This document shows, in pieces, positions 11,907 to 22,321 of a DNA stretch of 64,000 bases. Location of the stretch: assembly GCA_964017195.1 (NCBI GenBank), contig OZ024892.1, forward strand, positions 4,198,366 through 4,262,365. Direction: 5' to 3'. Position 1 is the first letter of the stretch. Every line of letters begins with the position of its first letter. A program made the translations under genes and the position numbers. Under the pieces are notes generated by a model. That model was not told the origin of the DNA. It did not search any database and saw only the letters and a list, made by a program, of their open reading frames with translations. Source of the DNA: Siderastrea radians (taxonomy: Eukaryota; Cnidaria; Anthozoa; Scleractinia; Rhizangiidae).

Positions 11907-12919
11907 TAAATGGATTCTTGGACTGCAAGAGATAATACAACACGCCTAGGCGCATTCTTCCGCAACAGTGATGAAGAAACTGTCAGTATCCAAACTGCAC
12001 AACTTTACCTTATCACTTTATCTATTTGAATTTTGCATTTCTCCTGTATTATAAACCGTTAAATTAAGAAAAATAATATTAGCGACAGAAAATTCTGGTA
12101 CGCAGTTGCGTATTTCGCGTAAAGGCAGGAACGCCCCTGGTGAGGTAATGCCGCGCGCAATGATGCATCGTGTGGCGTGCCTTTACTGGGCCTGAAGGAG
12201 TACACGAGGCAATTTTTGCACAAGTACCACGAAAACCGCGAGAGCCAAAGAACTAAGAGAACTACGTAACCGCAGAATTAGGAGAACTAAAGGTCAGCTG
12301 TGGCTATTACACATGTGACGTGAGCTGTGGCTATTACATTGGAGATGAGCCGTAAATTAACGGGGAGGCCGGGTAAGGAGTGCGAAAAGGTGGGAGGAAA
12401 ATGGGAAGTCTGGGGTCTTCACCTCCCTTCTCCCCTGTCCCCCAATTCCAGTTCCTCCCACTTTTCGCTCCCCCTACCCGCTAGGCCGCTCCCATTTACA
12501 TCTGCAAAGCTACTGCTCACGTGACCATTTGGAAGAATAGATCCTTCCAGGCACGAACACTTGTTCAACTGTTTGACCTATTTGTCGATGAGGTGAGCTA
12601 TTGATTTGCAACCGAGTTACCTTTTGTCAGGACGTCACAGTACAAATCGAGTGTGTGAGGCATGATATCGATGATGAATACCGAGAAACGCCAAAAAATA
12701 GTGAATATCGTACTTGCATTTGAAAAAAAACAACAAAAAAAGTGGCATCAGCCTAGGGCTTAGTTGTCACTCAAACTCTACTTTCGTACCCATCACACCG
12801 CAACACACACACAGCCAGCCAGTTGAATGTCTCGGATAGAGCCACCTAAACTCGCGCAGCATACCTTCTTTACTAATACGTGCATGGATGCACAGAAAAT
12901 CAATTTTGCACAGTCATGG
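11907..12919. other. Intergenic, no gene recognised
   Basis: Contains a small inverted repeat near 12360-12490 (GGGTAAGGAGTGCGAAAAG against CTTTTCGCTCCCCCTACCC). No coding region was identified. Confidence 0.5.
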
Positions 12920-12937
12920 GAACTTTCCAGAATGTTC
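12920..12937. promoter_or_regulatory. Perfect four-unit heat-shock element
   Basis: GAACTTTCCAGAATGTTC is an exact alternating GAAnnTTCnnGAAnnTTC array, the binding site for HSF trimers. It lies 183 bp upstream of the first TATA box of the small heat-shock gene. A second two-unit site, GAAACTTC, is at 13026-13033. Both lie outside the tandem promoter repeat, so there is a single copy of each. Confidence 0.85.
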
Positions 12938-13119
12938 TTGGTTTATATTCCAGAGATTGATCTTGCAATCGTTTCATCAACTTCCGTCATCATGACCGAG
13001 CATTCCTGGTTCCAGTCTTGCTGATGAAACTTCCGGTGTAACTCAGAGGTGTAACTACCATATTTGGTAAACGTACGATTAAAGCGCGCAGTTTGTTTGC
13101 GTGTACGATTTCACGAGCT

Positions 13120-13270
13120 TATAAAAAGCTGAATACTGCAAGAAACGTCTTCTCAACACTTGATAGTTGTTGCATCAGACAGTTTGGTGAGAGGATTTGT
13201 TCTCTACAGTCACCAAGATGTCTTTTTTCCCAAGGTTTCGTATGCTTTTGCCAGCCATGCATCGCATGCG
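13120..13270 (+). promoter_or_regulatory. sHSP core promoter and first exon, copy 1
   Basis: TATA box 13120-13128; ATG at 13218 (CCAAGATG context); coding to 13270 (MSFFPRFRMLLPAMHRM plus CG); donor GTAAGT at 13271. It is the closest copy to the heat-shock elements. Confidence 0.8.
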
Positions 13271-13481
13271 GTAAGTTTCGTAGCTGTGAAGTTGTCAAGT
13301 TGCTAGTTGACGATTTCTGCAAGCCGTATAAGCTGAGCTTTAAAGACCAAGTAATTCGGGCAACATTTTCGTGCAACCATGGATAGTAGAAAGACTATCC
13401 ATATTTGGTAAACTAACTACCATATTTGGTAAACGTACGATTAAAGCGCGCAGTTTGTTTGCGTGTACGATTTCACGAGCT

Positions 13482-13632
13482 TATAAAAAGCTGAATACTG
13501 CAAGAAACGTCTTCTCAACACTTGATAGTTGTTGCATCAGACAGTTTGGTGAGAGGATTTGTTCTCTACAGTCACCAAGATGTCTTTTTTCCCAAGGTTT
13601 CGTATGCTTTTGCCAGCCATGCATCGCATGCG
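13482..13632 (+). promoter_or_regulatory. sHSP core promoter and first exon, copy 2
   Basis: Same layout as copy 1: TATA at 13482, ATG at 13580, donor after 13632. Confidence 0.75.
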
Positions 13633-13843
13633 GTAAGTTTCGTAGCTGTGAAGTTGTCAAGTTGCTAGTTGACGATTTCTGCAAGCCGTATAAGCTGAGC
13701 TTTAAAGACCAAGTAATTCGGGCAACATTTTCGTGCAACCATGGATAGTAGAAAGACTATCCATATTTGGTAAACTAACTACCATATTTGGTAAACGTAC
13801 GATTAAAGCGCGCAGTTTGTTTGCGTGTACGATTTCACGAGCT

Positions 13844-13994
13844 TATAAAAAGCTGAATACTGCAAGAAACGTCTTCTCAACACTTGATAGTTGTTGCATC
13901 AGACAGTTTGGTGAGAGGATTTGTTCTCTACAGTCACCAAGATGTCTTTTTTCCCAAGGTTTCGTATGCTTTTGCCAGCCATGCATCGCATGCG
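13844..13994 (+). promoter_or_regulatory. sHSP core promoter and first exon, copy 3
   Basis: TATA at 13844, ATG at 13942, donor after 13994. This is the copy nearest exon 2. Transcripts from copies 1 and 2 could splice to the same exon 2 and skip the copies in between. Confidence 0.75.
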
Positions 13995-15874
13995 GTAAGT
14001 TTCGTAGCTGTGAAGTTGTCAAGTTGCTAGTTGACGATTTCTGCAAGCCGTATAAGCTGAGCTTTAAAGACCAAGTAATTCGGGCAACATTTTCGTGCAA
14101 CCATGGATAGTAGAAAGACTATCCATGGTGCAACTGTTTTGCTTGTCTCGCACCACGGATAGTAAATCCTCGCACCAAATGTTGCCTTGTAAGTTGAGAT
14201 TGTTTGTTGCACGTGCAGTGCCACATCCACGATTAACCAATTTTCATGTTGCAAACCAGTAGAAGCGACATTAACTTTCTGCAACACGAAGAGAAATCTG
14301 TTATTTGAATGACCAGACTCTATATTTCATCCCAAACTCTCAAAGGTTAGAACCACCTTGCCAAACGTTGAATAAACAGTACCAAAGAAAAGTGCTGCTC
14401 AATAGCTTTCAGTTGAATTGTCACGCTTTAGGATTTCATTCACAGACTCAAAAGTTAGAACCAGCTTGAACGGCCAAGCAAACAGTAATGCGCCGATCAA
14501 TTCGAAAGTTGAACATCCCCCCGCCCCGGGCAACCCCCCGGGCATTTGAACTTTTGAAGATTGTCTTGTTCAAATTCCCTCCCCTCAGGGCAAAAAAGCC
14601 ATTCAAATGCCCCACAAATTAGTACTGAACTACCTCTCCTCAAAGACAAATTTCGTCTCCAATCAAACACTTCACACGCTTATCAAAGAGAGGTGTGCCG
14701 TAATGACACCTTCAAACTTCTTTTTAAGACCCTTTTGAAAGAGTTATTCACTAACAAAGGCAAAATTCTATCTTGGAAACACGTCAAAGCCGGCAAAAAC
14801 CGAAAAAAAAACTCACGGGCGTATTTCGTCAGAACAAGAGATAAATCCAGTTCAAATTCCCCACCTTTCCAAGGCAACGTTCAAATTCCCCCTCCCTGGG
14901 CACGATGCACAGTCAAATGCCCAGGGTTTGCCCGGGAAGGGGGGGGGGATGTTGAAGTTTCGAGTTGATCGCCGCATAACTCAGGGAAGTGCTGCTCTCC
15001 TGCTCAATAGTTTTCATTTGAATGGTCACACGTTAAGATTTCATTTCCACTTTCAAAAGGTTAAGCCACCTTATGCAGCACAATAAAAAGCATCACAGGG
15101 AAGTACTTTGCAGCAGATTTCATTTGAATGGTCACAATGAAGGATTTCATTCACAGACTCAAAAGTTAGAGCCACCTTGTACAGCATAATAAACAGTACC
15201 ACAAGAAAGTACAGCCCTTACTGCTCTGCAGTTTAAGAGTCTGTCCTGGACTAAAAACAGAACTACACACTCAAAAGTTATAAAACTGCATTTTACAGGA
15301 CTTTAAAAACACTTGACTGAAAAGTGAAGGGTGCATTTAACAAGCTTCTTTTTTGTGTTCCTCTAGGCATGCCCCAGACCTTTGGAATTGTCCGAACTAC
15401 ATGTACAAGCGTTTCTTTCCATCCTTGTGGGAGTCATTACACTTTCCTTGGTACACGGAGCCAAGAGTTGGTGCTACAAGCTACACCTACATTGAATTTG
15501 CAGAAACTGGAAAGGGTAGGTCAAAAAAGGACTGCAAGGAAGGGATGGCGAAAGCTGAGCAAACATCACACGAGGAACTGGTGGAAGATCATGACAGCTT
15601 CAAGGTTTCCTTTGATGCATCAAAATTCAAACCAGAAGAGATCACTATTCATTCAGAAGATGGTGAGTTGATCGTGGAAGGCAAGCAAGAAGTGAAGGGT
15701 GAAGATGGCTTCTCATCACGCCACTTTGTGCGTGCATACTCTCTGCCCAGGAATGTTGATCATGACTCATTCACGTCACGTCTGTCAAAGGAAGGAATTT
15801 TGAGCATCGAAGCAAAAAAGCTTCAAAAGGCTGAAGCAAAGGATAATTACATCAAGATCGAGACTGAAAAATGA
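13942..15874 (+). CDS. Small heat-shock protein (alpha-crystallin/Hsp20 family)
   Basis: ATP-independent chaperones of this family bind unfolding proteins. Exon 1 (13942-13994, or the equivalent in promoter copies 1 and 2) ends in CG. Exon 2 (15367-15874) follows a TTCCTCTAG acceptor and begins with G, giving a continuous 186-aa protein. The N-terminal arm is hydrophobic and aromatic (RFFPSLWESLHFPW). The alpha-crystallin domain spans about residues 93-170 (HDSFKVSFDASKFKPEEI, then RHFVRAYSLP and SRLSKEGILSIEA). A C-terminal IKI at about 180-182 fits the I-x-I oligomerisation motif. Upstream heat-shock elements support stress induction. The 1.37-kb intron holds a MITE. Poly(A) signals lie at 16233 and 16250. 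The first exon is inferred from matching phase and donor; without it, translation could start at the ATG at 15401. Confidence 0.88.
14496..14972. mobile_element. MITE with GATCAAnTCGAAAnTTnAACATCCCCCC inverted termini, copy A
   Basis: The element opens AAAGTTGAACATCCCCCC and closes GGGGGGATGTTGAAGTTTCG, which are inverted repeats of about 30 bp. The internal 450 bp are closely similar to copy B at 21855-22321, for example CTCCTCAAAGACAAATTTC and TTTTGAAAGAGTTATTCACT. No transposase is present. It lies in the sHSP intron. Confidence 0.85.
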
Positions 15875-16993
15875 AGCGGAAATGCCACTTTGGGCATTAC
15901 TTTATCCCTTTTCTGCTCCCATAAAACAGCCTTGTAAATTATGACAGGATATTAGTCACTATCAGAAAACAAAATGAGTTATCATTGAAACACTCGTTAG
16001 TAAATGATAGATGTAACATAACATGATGTTTGCTATACTCTGATTGATAAACAAACGTAGGTCAGTGGTTGCTCTGGTGTGAAAAAAAAAATTAAGTGAA
16101 AGTAGGTTTTGAGGCATTTGCTGTTTGTTTTCCTGATTGTCATGTTGTGATTATGTGATCTAAGGTTCCACAAGTTGTAAGAGCAAAATGCATGTAGCCT
16201 GTTGATTTCTTGCTGTTTACCGAGTTACAAAAAATAAAAATATATAAATAATAAACAACAAGAACTTGCACCATCTTTTTTGTGTGGTTTTTGTGGTGAC
16301 TTTATTTTAAATTAATAAATAAAAGCAACCCTCTTACATTAATATACGCAACATGTTTTCACTTCGCAAACCCAAGTACGTATTAATGGCTGACTGGTGT
16401 GCTACGCAGTATGACCAAAACACTACTGTCATTATAAATGCTACACTTTCCAATGACATGCAATCTTGCAAACTTCAAAATTGTGCTTTACTGTGCTGTC
16501 AATCATGTTGATAACCACGAGTGGATCCACCAATCATAGCCCTCATAGGTGACCAAGTTTACGAACCACCAAACTTGACTAATTCCTCAGACATTGACTA
16601 ACTAAAGATAACTGTTTAAAATGCACCATGGTTTCCAACAGGTTAGGGATCTTTAGTTCAAAGTAGTCAGACACAAGAATAAGTCATGAGTACAACTTAA
16701 GATCGTGCCAAGCTTGTACTCCCATGATGGGGCTTTGGGGACCCCAATGGATTGAAATTTGAAAATTAACTCAATTTCCTGCTTACATTAGACTCCACTG
16801 GTGGCAACTCTCTTCTGTGGCAAATGAGAAAGACACTTCAAAATAGCCTACATACACACCTTGCCATTTTGACAGGCTTAACAGTCCAAGCTGACAAAAA
16901 ATAATTATTAACATTCCCAAGGTAATTCCTGATCCTATATTTAACACTTTAATCGTCTTGGGATAATTTTCAGATCATATCGTGAATGCAGAA
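15875..16993. other. 3' UTRs and intergenic sequence between converging genes
   Basis: The sHSP transcript (plus) and the methyltransferase (minus) converge here. AATAAA signals for the sHSP are at 16233 and 16250. No additional gene was seen. Confidence 0.6.
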
Positions 16994-19721
16994 TCAAGAA
17001 GATTTTCTTCTTTTCCAAATGGTTGTGTGCGCCACAGTCCACTGGTTTTTCCGTGCAGTTTCCCTGATGAAGAATGACATGGGTTTTTCTTCAATCAGCT
17101 CAAAGTTTGGTCCAAGGTATCTCTTTAGGGTGTCAAACCCAGAAACATTTTTTCCCTCGGCATCTTTATAGCCTCCAAGCCAGAGATTCTATAAGTGAAT
17201 TAAATCAAGGCCAAAGTTACAAAAGAGAGCAGTTGGGCTATGATAGAATTTTTTACCAAAGGTAAAAACAAATTACTCATGATCTCCTTTGACCAGTTAA
17301 TCGGATACCATGAGCTTTCAGTAGCAGAATGTGTGTGATTAAAATGACATTTACAGTGTGACTACACTGTACTGTACTGAACTGTGTGTAACTACACAAT
17401 GAAAATCAATCACGAATTGCAGAGCACAGTTCACAGTTTCAGATCAGTTTGAAGTTGAAATGTTGTTGCATATAAAAAGGTTGGCTTGAACAAGTGAAGT
17501 TGGAATTTGTTTCTTTTCTGTAAGGTGGTTTGACTAAGTGACCCTGGTTATAGTAGTTGCACTGCAAGTACTTGATGAAATGAGATAGCTTCATAAAAAA
17601 AATACGCCACTGAATTTAGCACTATTTTCATATTTTTTGTTTAGTTTCTTAGTGTCATTGATTCAAACTCGAGTTTTTGACTTTCCAAAATTGTTGCTCT
17701 CAAAACTCTATTGCACTTGCATCAGCCCTCATTAACTCCCATTGCCTTAACTGACCTGGATTTAGAGCAAAATGTCTCAAACTAGATATTTTCAAACAAG
17801 CTTACCTTTGGGGTAAACTCTTCCAACCAAGAATAAGGTGATGTAATGACCAAAGTACCACCAGGTGCTACCAGGGAAGGAAGCCTGTCCAGGAACTGGT
17901 ATGGATTGGGAAGACGACAAACCAAGTTTGCTGCGAGAACACAGCCAAACTGGCCAAGATCACCAGGCAAGTTACAAGCATCTCCTTGATAAAATGATAA
18001 ACGACTCCTGTCCTGTAGTAAAATTGGAAAAAAATTATTGTAACATCACTAATTACTGGCGGAAACATTGAACACCACAATTTGAGAAGATGTCCAACTT
18101 TTGACAAGGATTTTTAAACTGTTTAACAGGGGGCCACTTTTTACTTTAACACTGGGCCCTCTTTCGTGATGCATTATGGTTTCTTCCATATTTAATATTT
18201 CAAATATTCATTTAGGTTTCTTTCATATTATGCATAATTGGTTTCTCAGAGTGAAAATTTGGTTTTATTCAATTCTTGCCCTGTTTGTATGAGTACCTTG
18301 ATCCTCCCTCCAAGGACAGTATTCTAAAAGCCATCTCACAGTCACTAACAACTATTTAAAGATGCTTACAATTTCAGAGTCCACCACTGCTGTATGTTCT
18401 GATACCAGACTTCCTTCAGTTTGCACAGTGTAGTCTAACTTGCCATATGTCTTAAGTTTATTGCAAGCATCAATGAACCCGTGCGAGAAATCAATGCCTA
18501 CAACTTGATTAAACCTCTTGGCGAGTTCAAATGTAGAGCCACCTACAGCACAACCAATGTCAAGTGCTATGCTTGGTACGCTGTCCTAAAACAAAGTCAA
18601 AAAAACAAACTTTAAGTACCTGAATTAAGTTCTTAAGTAAATCTTGAAATAAACTTGTCATGTTTTAATGACCTTTCAAAAGTCAGAGATTGATAGAAAC
18701 TCAGTCATCACCTGAGTCTGTGCATGTGTCTTATTTACCAGGACAACTTCATCCGTCAGAATTCTATTGGCATTCACTTGGCAATTTCTGAAATGCTGTA
18801 AAATAACAGCCATTTTTGCCAGAAATTCAATCTTGTACACAGAATCAGACTAAGGTACAAACTGTTGTACCAGGTGAGACTCAGGGATACTAAAAATTAA
18901 TTTTTTCTTGAAGAAATCTGCAATTCATGTTGACTTCTGCCCCCTTCATTGTCAAAAGAATAGCCAATCAAAAGCATTTTTTGTAGAGTGTTGCCTGGCA
19001 ACACTACCCTGATCAAGAAGCCTGCAGACTCTTTAAGTACAAGATTGATTGCCAGAGGTTTAGTTTGTTCATTGTCGTAATACAACTCTCTGAAAAATGC
19101 CTGTCACAGTAATGGGCACACCCAGAAGACAGACAAATCTACCTGGGCACAGGGGCGTGAACACCTTGGTGTGACTACAGTATTGACAGCCGCAAATAAC
19201 TTTGCTAAATAGAGATGGCTGACATTAGAATACCCAACCACCTATTTGCATGTGATTGAACAACAATAAAATTTGTTCCTTTTGCTTTCATATGCTTTGT
19301 TCTTCGAAGCACTTAAGAGATATGTGGTAGGGTATTCTAAAGTTGCTCCATAGAGATATCAGGTTTTAAAGGGAGAACGGCATAAATTATGCATGGACGC
19401 TTCATATCCAGAAACTGAGTGCTCAAGTCACCGTATATTGAGAATCAGGAATTACGTTATCAGGGCACTAACCTCGGTGTGTTTAATACATTCCAAAGCA
19501 CACCGTTTCGGGAAGTCAAGGGACTCCGCCGGTCCAAATCCGTAGGGTAATAGCTCGTCTGGCACACCATAATGAAAGATGAGGTATTCGCCGATTAATT
19601 TTTGTGTCTCGTACACATTTTCCTTTGTTTCGTTTCTTTTCGAAATGTAACGGTAAACTAGGAATGTCAAAGCAGAAGCACTTATGGCGCTAGCGGAGGC
19701 AATCATAAGACTTTTCTCCAT
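16994..19721 (-). CDS. OvoA-C-like SAM methyltransferase (putative 4-mercaptohistidine N1-methyltransferase family), membrane-anchored
   Basis: Four exons, all phase 0, give about 288 aa: 19721-19473, 18585-18370, 18012-17806 and 17188-16994. An N-terminal hydrophobic segment (about residues 5-27, ending LVYRYI) suggests a signal anchor. The class I methyltransferase core follows: motif I ALDIGCAVGGSTFELA, then VVGIDFS, GDACNLPGDLGQFGCVLAANL, PGGTLVITSPYSWLEEF and the C-terminal FFIRETARKNQWTVAHTTIW. These blocks match, as I recall the family, the methyltransferase that N-methylates 4-thiohistidine in ovothiol synthesis, normally a C-terminal domain of OvoA or a stand-alone bacterial enzyme. 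Here it is separate from the sulfoxide-synthase part. Start chosen at MEKS because the in-frame extension to 19889 looks like 5' UTR. Family assignment is strong; the substrate is inferred. Confidence 0.85.
19226..19350. repeat. MITE with AGAATACCC inverted termini (copy 2)
   Basis: Begins TTAGAATACCCAACCACCTA and ends GTGGTAGGGTATTCTAAAGT. Related to the element at 2292-2416. Lies in intron 1 of the methyltransferase gene. Confidence 0.7.
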
Positions 19722-20203
19722 GATTGAACCGTAGATGTCCGGGAGAGTTCGAAGCACGTGGAATCGAACACTAAATGACCGCAGTTTGAGTGGTCTGCGG
19801 TATCGAGGGTAGGGAGAGTAAGCTTTTGCACCGGAAGTGGATTGTATTTCCGATTGTGCCACGCTCGTGCCCTCGTGAAGCGAAATCAAGACAATTTAGT
19901 GAAAAACTTTCTCTTTTTTAATCAGCAGTGATCTTTTTATTTCTCAACAGGAAGTAACAAGTTGAATCGAAGTTTTTTGATTGACCCTAAAGTGACTATG
20001 CCAGCTATTCAGTGCTGGTCTCCTTACTTACTGAGAATAATAACACAAATGGAAATAAATGTTTACAATTTTTGCACGTTGGGTTGTTTCAGTTCTCGAA
20101 TATATCCTTTCCATATAGATTAGTTATCTGATTGGACGCGATGATGTCACGTTGAACGCACGATACGTTTATATATTAAAATTTCGATCAGGTTGTTACC
20201 GTC

Positions 20204-20301
20204 GGGGATGTAGCTCAGTGGTAGAGCGCTCGCTTCGCATCGGGGCTGATGCCCAAGTTCGGGTGTGCGAGAGGTCCGGGGTTCGACTCCCCGTATCTCC
20301 A
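20204..20301 (+). tRNA. tRNA-Ala(CGC) with 26-nt intron
   Basis: The cloverleaf is complete: acceptor GGGGATG/TATCTCC with the G3-U70 alanine identity pair, A-box TAGCTCAGTGG (20211-20221), anticodon stem CTCGC/GCGAG, T arm CGGGG-TTCGACT-CCCCG with B-box GGTTCGACTCC (20280-20290), discriminator A. The anticodon CGC is at 20236-20238. After A37 a 26-nt insert (20240-20265) sits exactly at the canonical 37/38 intron site and contains a short GGGGC/GCCC hairpin; removing it leaves a 72-nt tRNA. A T-run at 20304-20309 fits Pol III termination. Introns in animal tRNA-Ala are unusual. Confidence 0.82.
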
Positions 20302-20309
20302 CTATTTTT

Positions 20310-21854
20310 TCTTTTCCTTTTTTTTTTTTTCGGTAAATCCTTTTCTTTACACTGTTGATACTTATTTTCGGCATCTACAGAATTTTCTACAAGAAAGAAA
20401 CTTAAAATTAAACGTTTTATTCTTCAAGAGATGCTCTTTGAAGTCATGTTGAATGTCAAGAACACTTTTAGATTTTAAAAGAAGTATAAAAAGTTATCCT
20501 ATTACTATAAATCTCAGCCTTAAGGATAAATAAATTTTTTGAAAATATCTGTAAATATTTTTCTTGCTGTATCCATGAATTTCGGCACATAAAAAATAGA
20601 TAAATACTGGAAGTTAAACTCCACAAACTACATCAAAACAAATCAATGGTGAGACTTTGATAATAAGACTTTGATGACCTTTGACAGCACTCTTGAAAGA
20701 TCACGATAAAAGTTACGTTATAACTGCCTTACTAAATTCCTTAGCTTTTCGGTTCAAAATGTATCTTGCGAAAAAGCCGGATTCTGTTTCTGCTAACCTC
20801 GCCCCAGGGTCTTCTCCCTTTCCAAGATGGCGGCCAGTGAATGGATCGAACCTGGAACGGCACCGCGTGCGGGATGGAGGCCCGGGGTTCGACTCCAGCA
20901 GGACTTCAGAAGAGTTCTGAATTCTTATGCACTACTGCGCATTGGAAGGTAGTCTACTCGTTGCGACTTACTTGGTAAGTAAAAATATTCTGGTCTGCCA
21001 AATCATCATCCCTGCATGTTGCCCTCCGCATCAAGTTGAAACTTCCCCGCTCTTTTTTTCAAAAGATGGTCGAGTATTGGTCTAATAATACTAAAATCTC
21101 AGGTCAAAAGATCGGGGCTTCCATTCTATGTCTGGGAGGTGGACCCAGTGGGGTACTCCGGATTTCAAGTGACGGGAAGGTGCGAAGGGGTTTTTTGGGT
21201 TTGAAATTCACGATTTCGGGATTTTTTTTTTGGTAAGAAAATTTTGGCAAGTATTTTCCCTGGAAGTTGAGGGGGGAGGGGGGAGGGGGGAGGGGGGAGG
21301 GGGGGTAGTCGCTAGCTTTTCACAGGGAGGCTCTGTGCCCCTTTCACATACCTTGCCTAGGACAAAAATTCCACCTTTATTATGCCTCAGAAACAAGCTC
21401 AAAATGGTACATCACCACGAGCTTTTGATGTAGTTGCCCTCAATTTCAATTAAAAATCACTAGTTAAAACAACAATTTCCCTTTCTTTTACTGTAAGGGA
21501 AAAAAGGCACCCCTTTCAGAACCTCCTCATATAGCCCACTAAGGGAAGTAACCCTGTACTATTTTCAGATCAGTGGGAATAAACACCCTGCATCCTTGAC
21601 AAAATGTTCAACACCTACACCCTATTTCAGATCAAGACAGGGTTAAAATCAAACCCACCCACCTCATCAGGGTGGGTACTCTGGAGTTCATGTGACAGCG
21701 AGGTGCAAACCCAAAAAAATCCCTTGGGTTTTAAGTGAGACCCAAAGAATCCCCTAGATCAAAAGCCCCCCCCCCCCCCCCCCCAAAAAAAAACCATACT
21801 GAATTTTCGAGCCCTACAAGTACCCAGAAGGGATTACATGGCAATAATGTACCA
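20310..21854. other. Intergenic, G-tract and C-tract repeats, no gene recognised
   Basis: A run of GGGGGGAGG units lies at 21269-21305 (possible G-quadruplex), and a poly-C tract lies at about 21767-21784. A tRNA-like B-box fragment (GGGGTTCGACTCC) occurs near 20884 without a matching A-box arm. Confidence 0.5.
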
Positions 21855-22321
21855 GTCAAATTTAAGCTTCAACATCCCCCCCTCCCCCGGGCAACCCCCG
21901 AGACATTTGAATTTTTGAAGATTGGCTTGTTCAAATTCCCTTCCCTCAGGGCAAAAAGGCTGTTCAAATGCCCCACCAAATACCTCTCCTCAAAGACAAA
22001 TTTCATCTTCAATCAAACACTGTTCAACCTTTTCAGAGTGAGATACCCCATAATGACACCTTCAAACTTCTTTTAAATACCCTTTTGAAAGAGTTATTCA
22101 CTAACAAAGGCGAAATTCTATCTTGGAAATCCGTCAAACCCAGCAAAAACTGAAAAAACTCATGGGCGTATTGCGCTAGAACAAGAGATAAATCTGGTTC
22201 AAATTCCCCACCATTTAAGGCAACATTCAAATTCCCCCCTCCCCAGGCAAGAATCACAGTTAAATGCCTGGGGTATGCCCGGGGGGGGGGGGAGGGGGGG
22301 ATGTTGAAGCTTTAACTTGAC
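21855..22321. mobile_element. MITE, copy B of the CAACATCCCCCC family
   Basis: Termini GTCAAATTTAAGCTTCAACA and TGTTGAAGCTTTAACTTGAC are inverted repeats, and the interior matches copy A at 14496-14972. Homopolymer C and G runs flank the interior. Confidence 0.85.

Larger units (their letters stand above)
13055..14126 (+). repeat. Three tandem copies of a 362-bp promoter plus first-exon unit
   Basis: Copies start at 13055, 13417 and 13779 and appear identical over most of their length; the third ends near 14126. Each contains TATAAAAAG, a 5' UTR, an ATG in good context, 53 coding bases and a GTAAGT donor. Junctions contain a second copy of CCATATTTGGTAAAC, so the array probably arose by unequal crossover or slippage between those short repeats. 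The 125-aa and 85-aa ORFs that span the units are read-through artefacts. Confidence 0.93.

Noticed and set aside
13093..14110. Repeated 125-aa plus-strand and 85-aa minus-strand ORFs
   Set aside because: They only appear because the 362-bp unit is repeated without stops in those frames. The real coding part is the 53-base first exon in a different reading context.
15324..15671. 115-aa ORF overlapping the sHSP exon
   Set aside because: It is a different frame of the sHSP exon; the Hsp20 domain is in the frame ending at 15874.
20811..20925. Second tRNA gene
   Set aside because: A B-box-like GGGGTTCGACTCC is present but no acceptor or anticodon stem could be folded around it.
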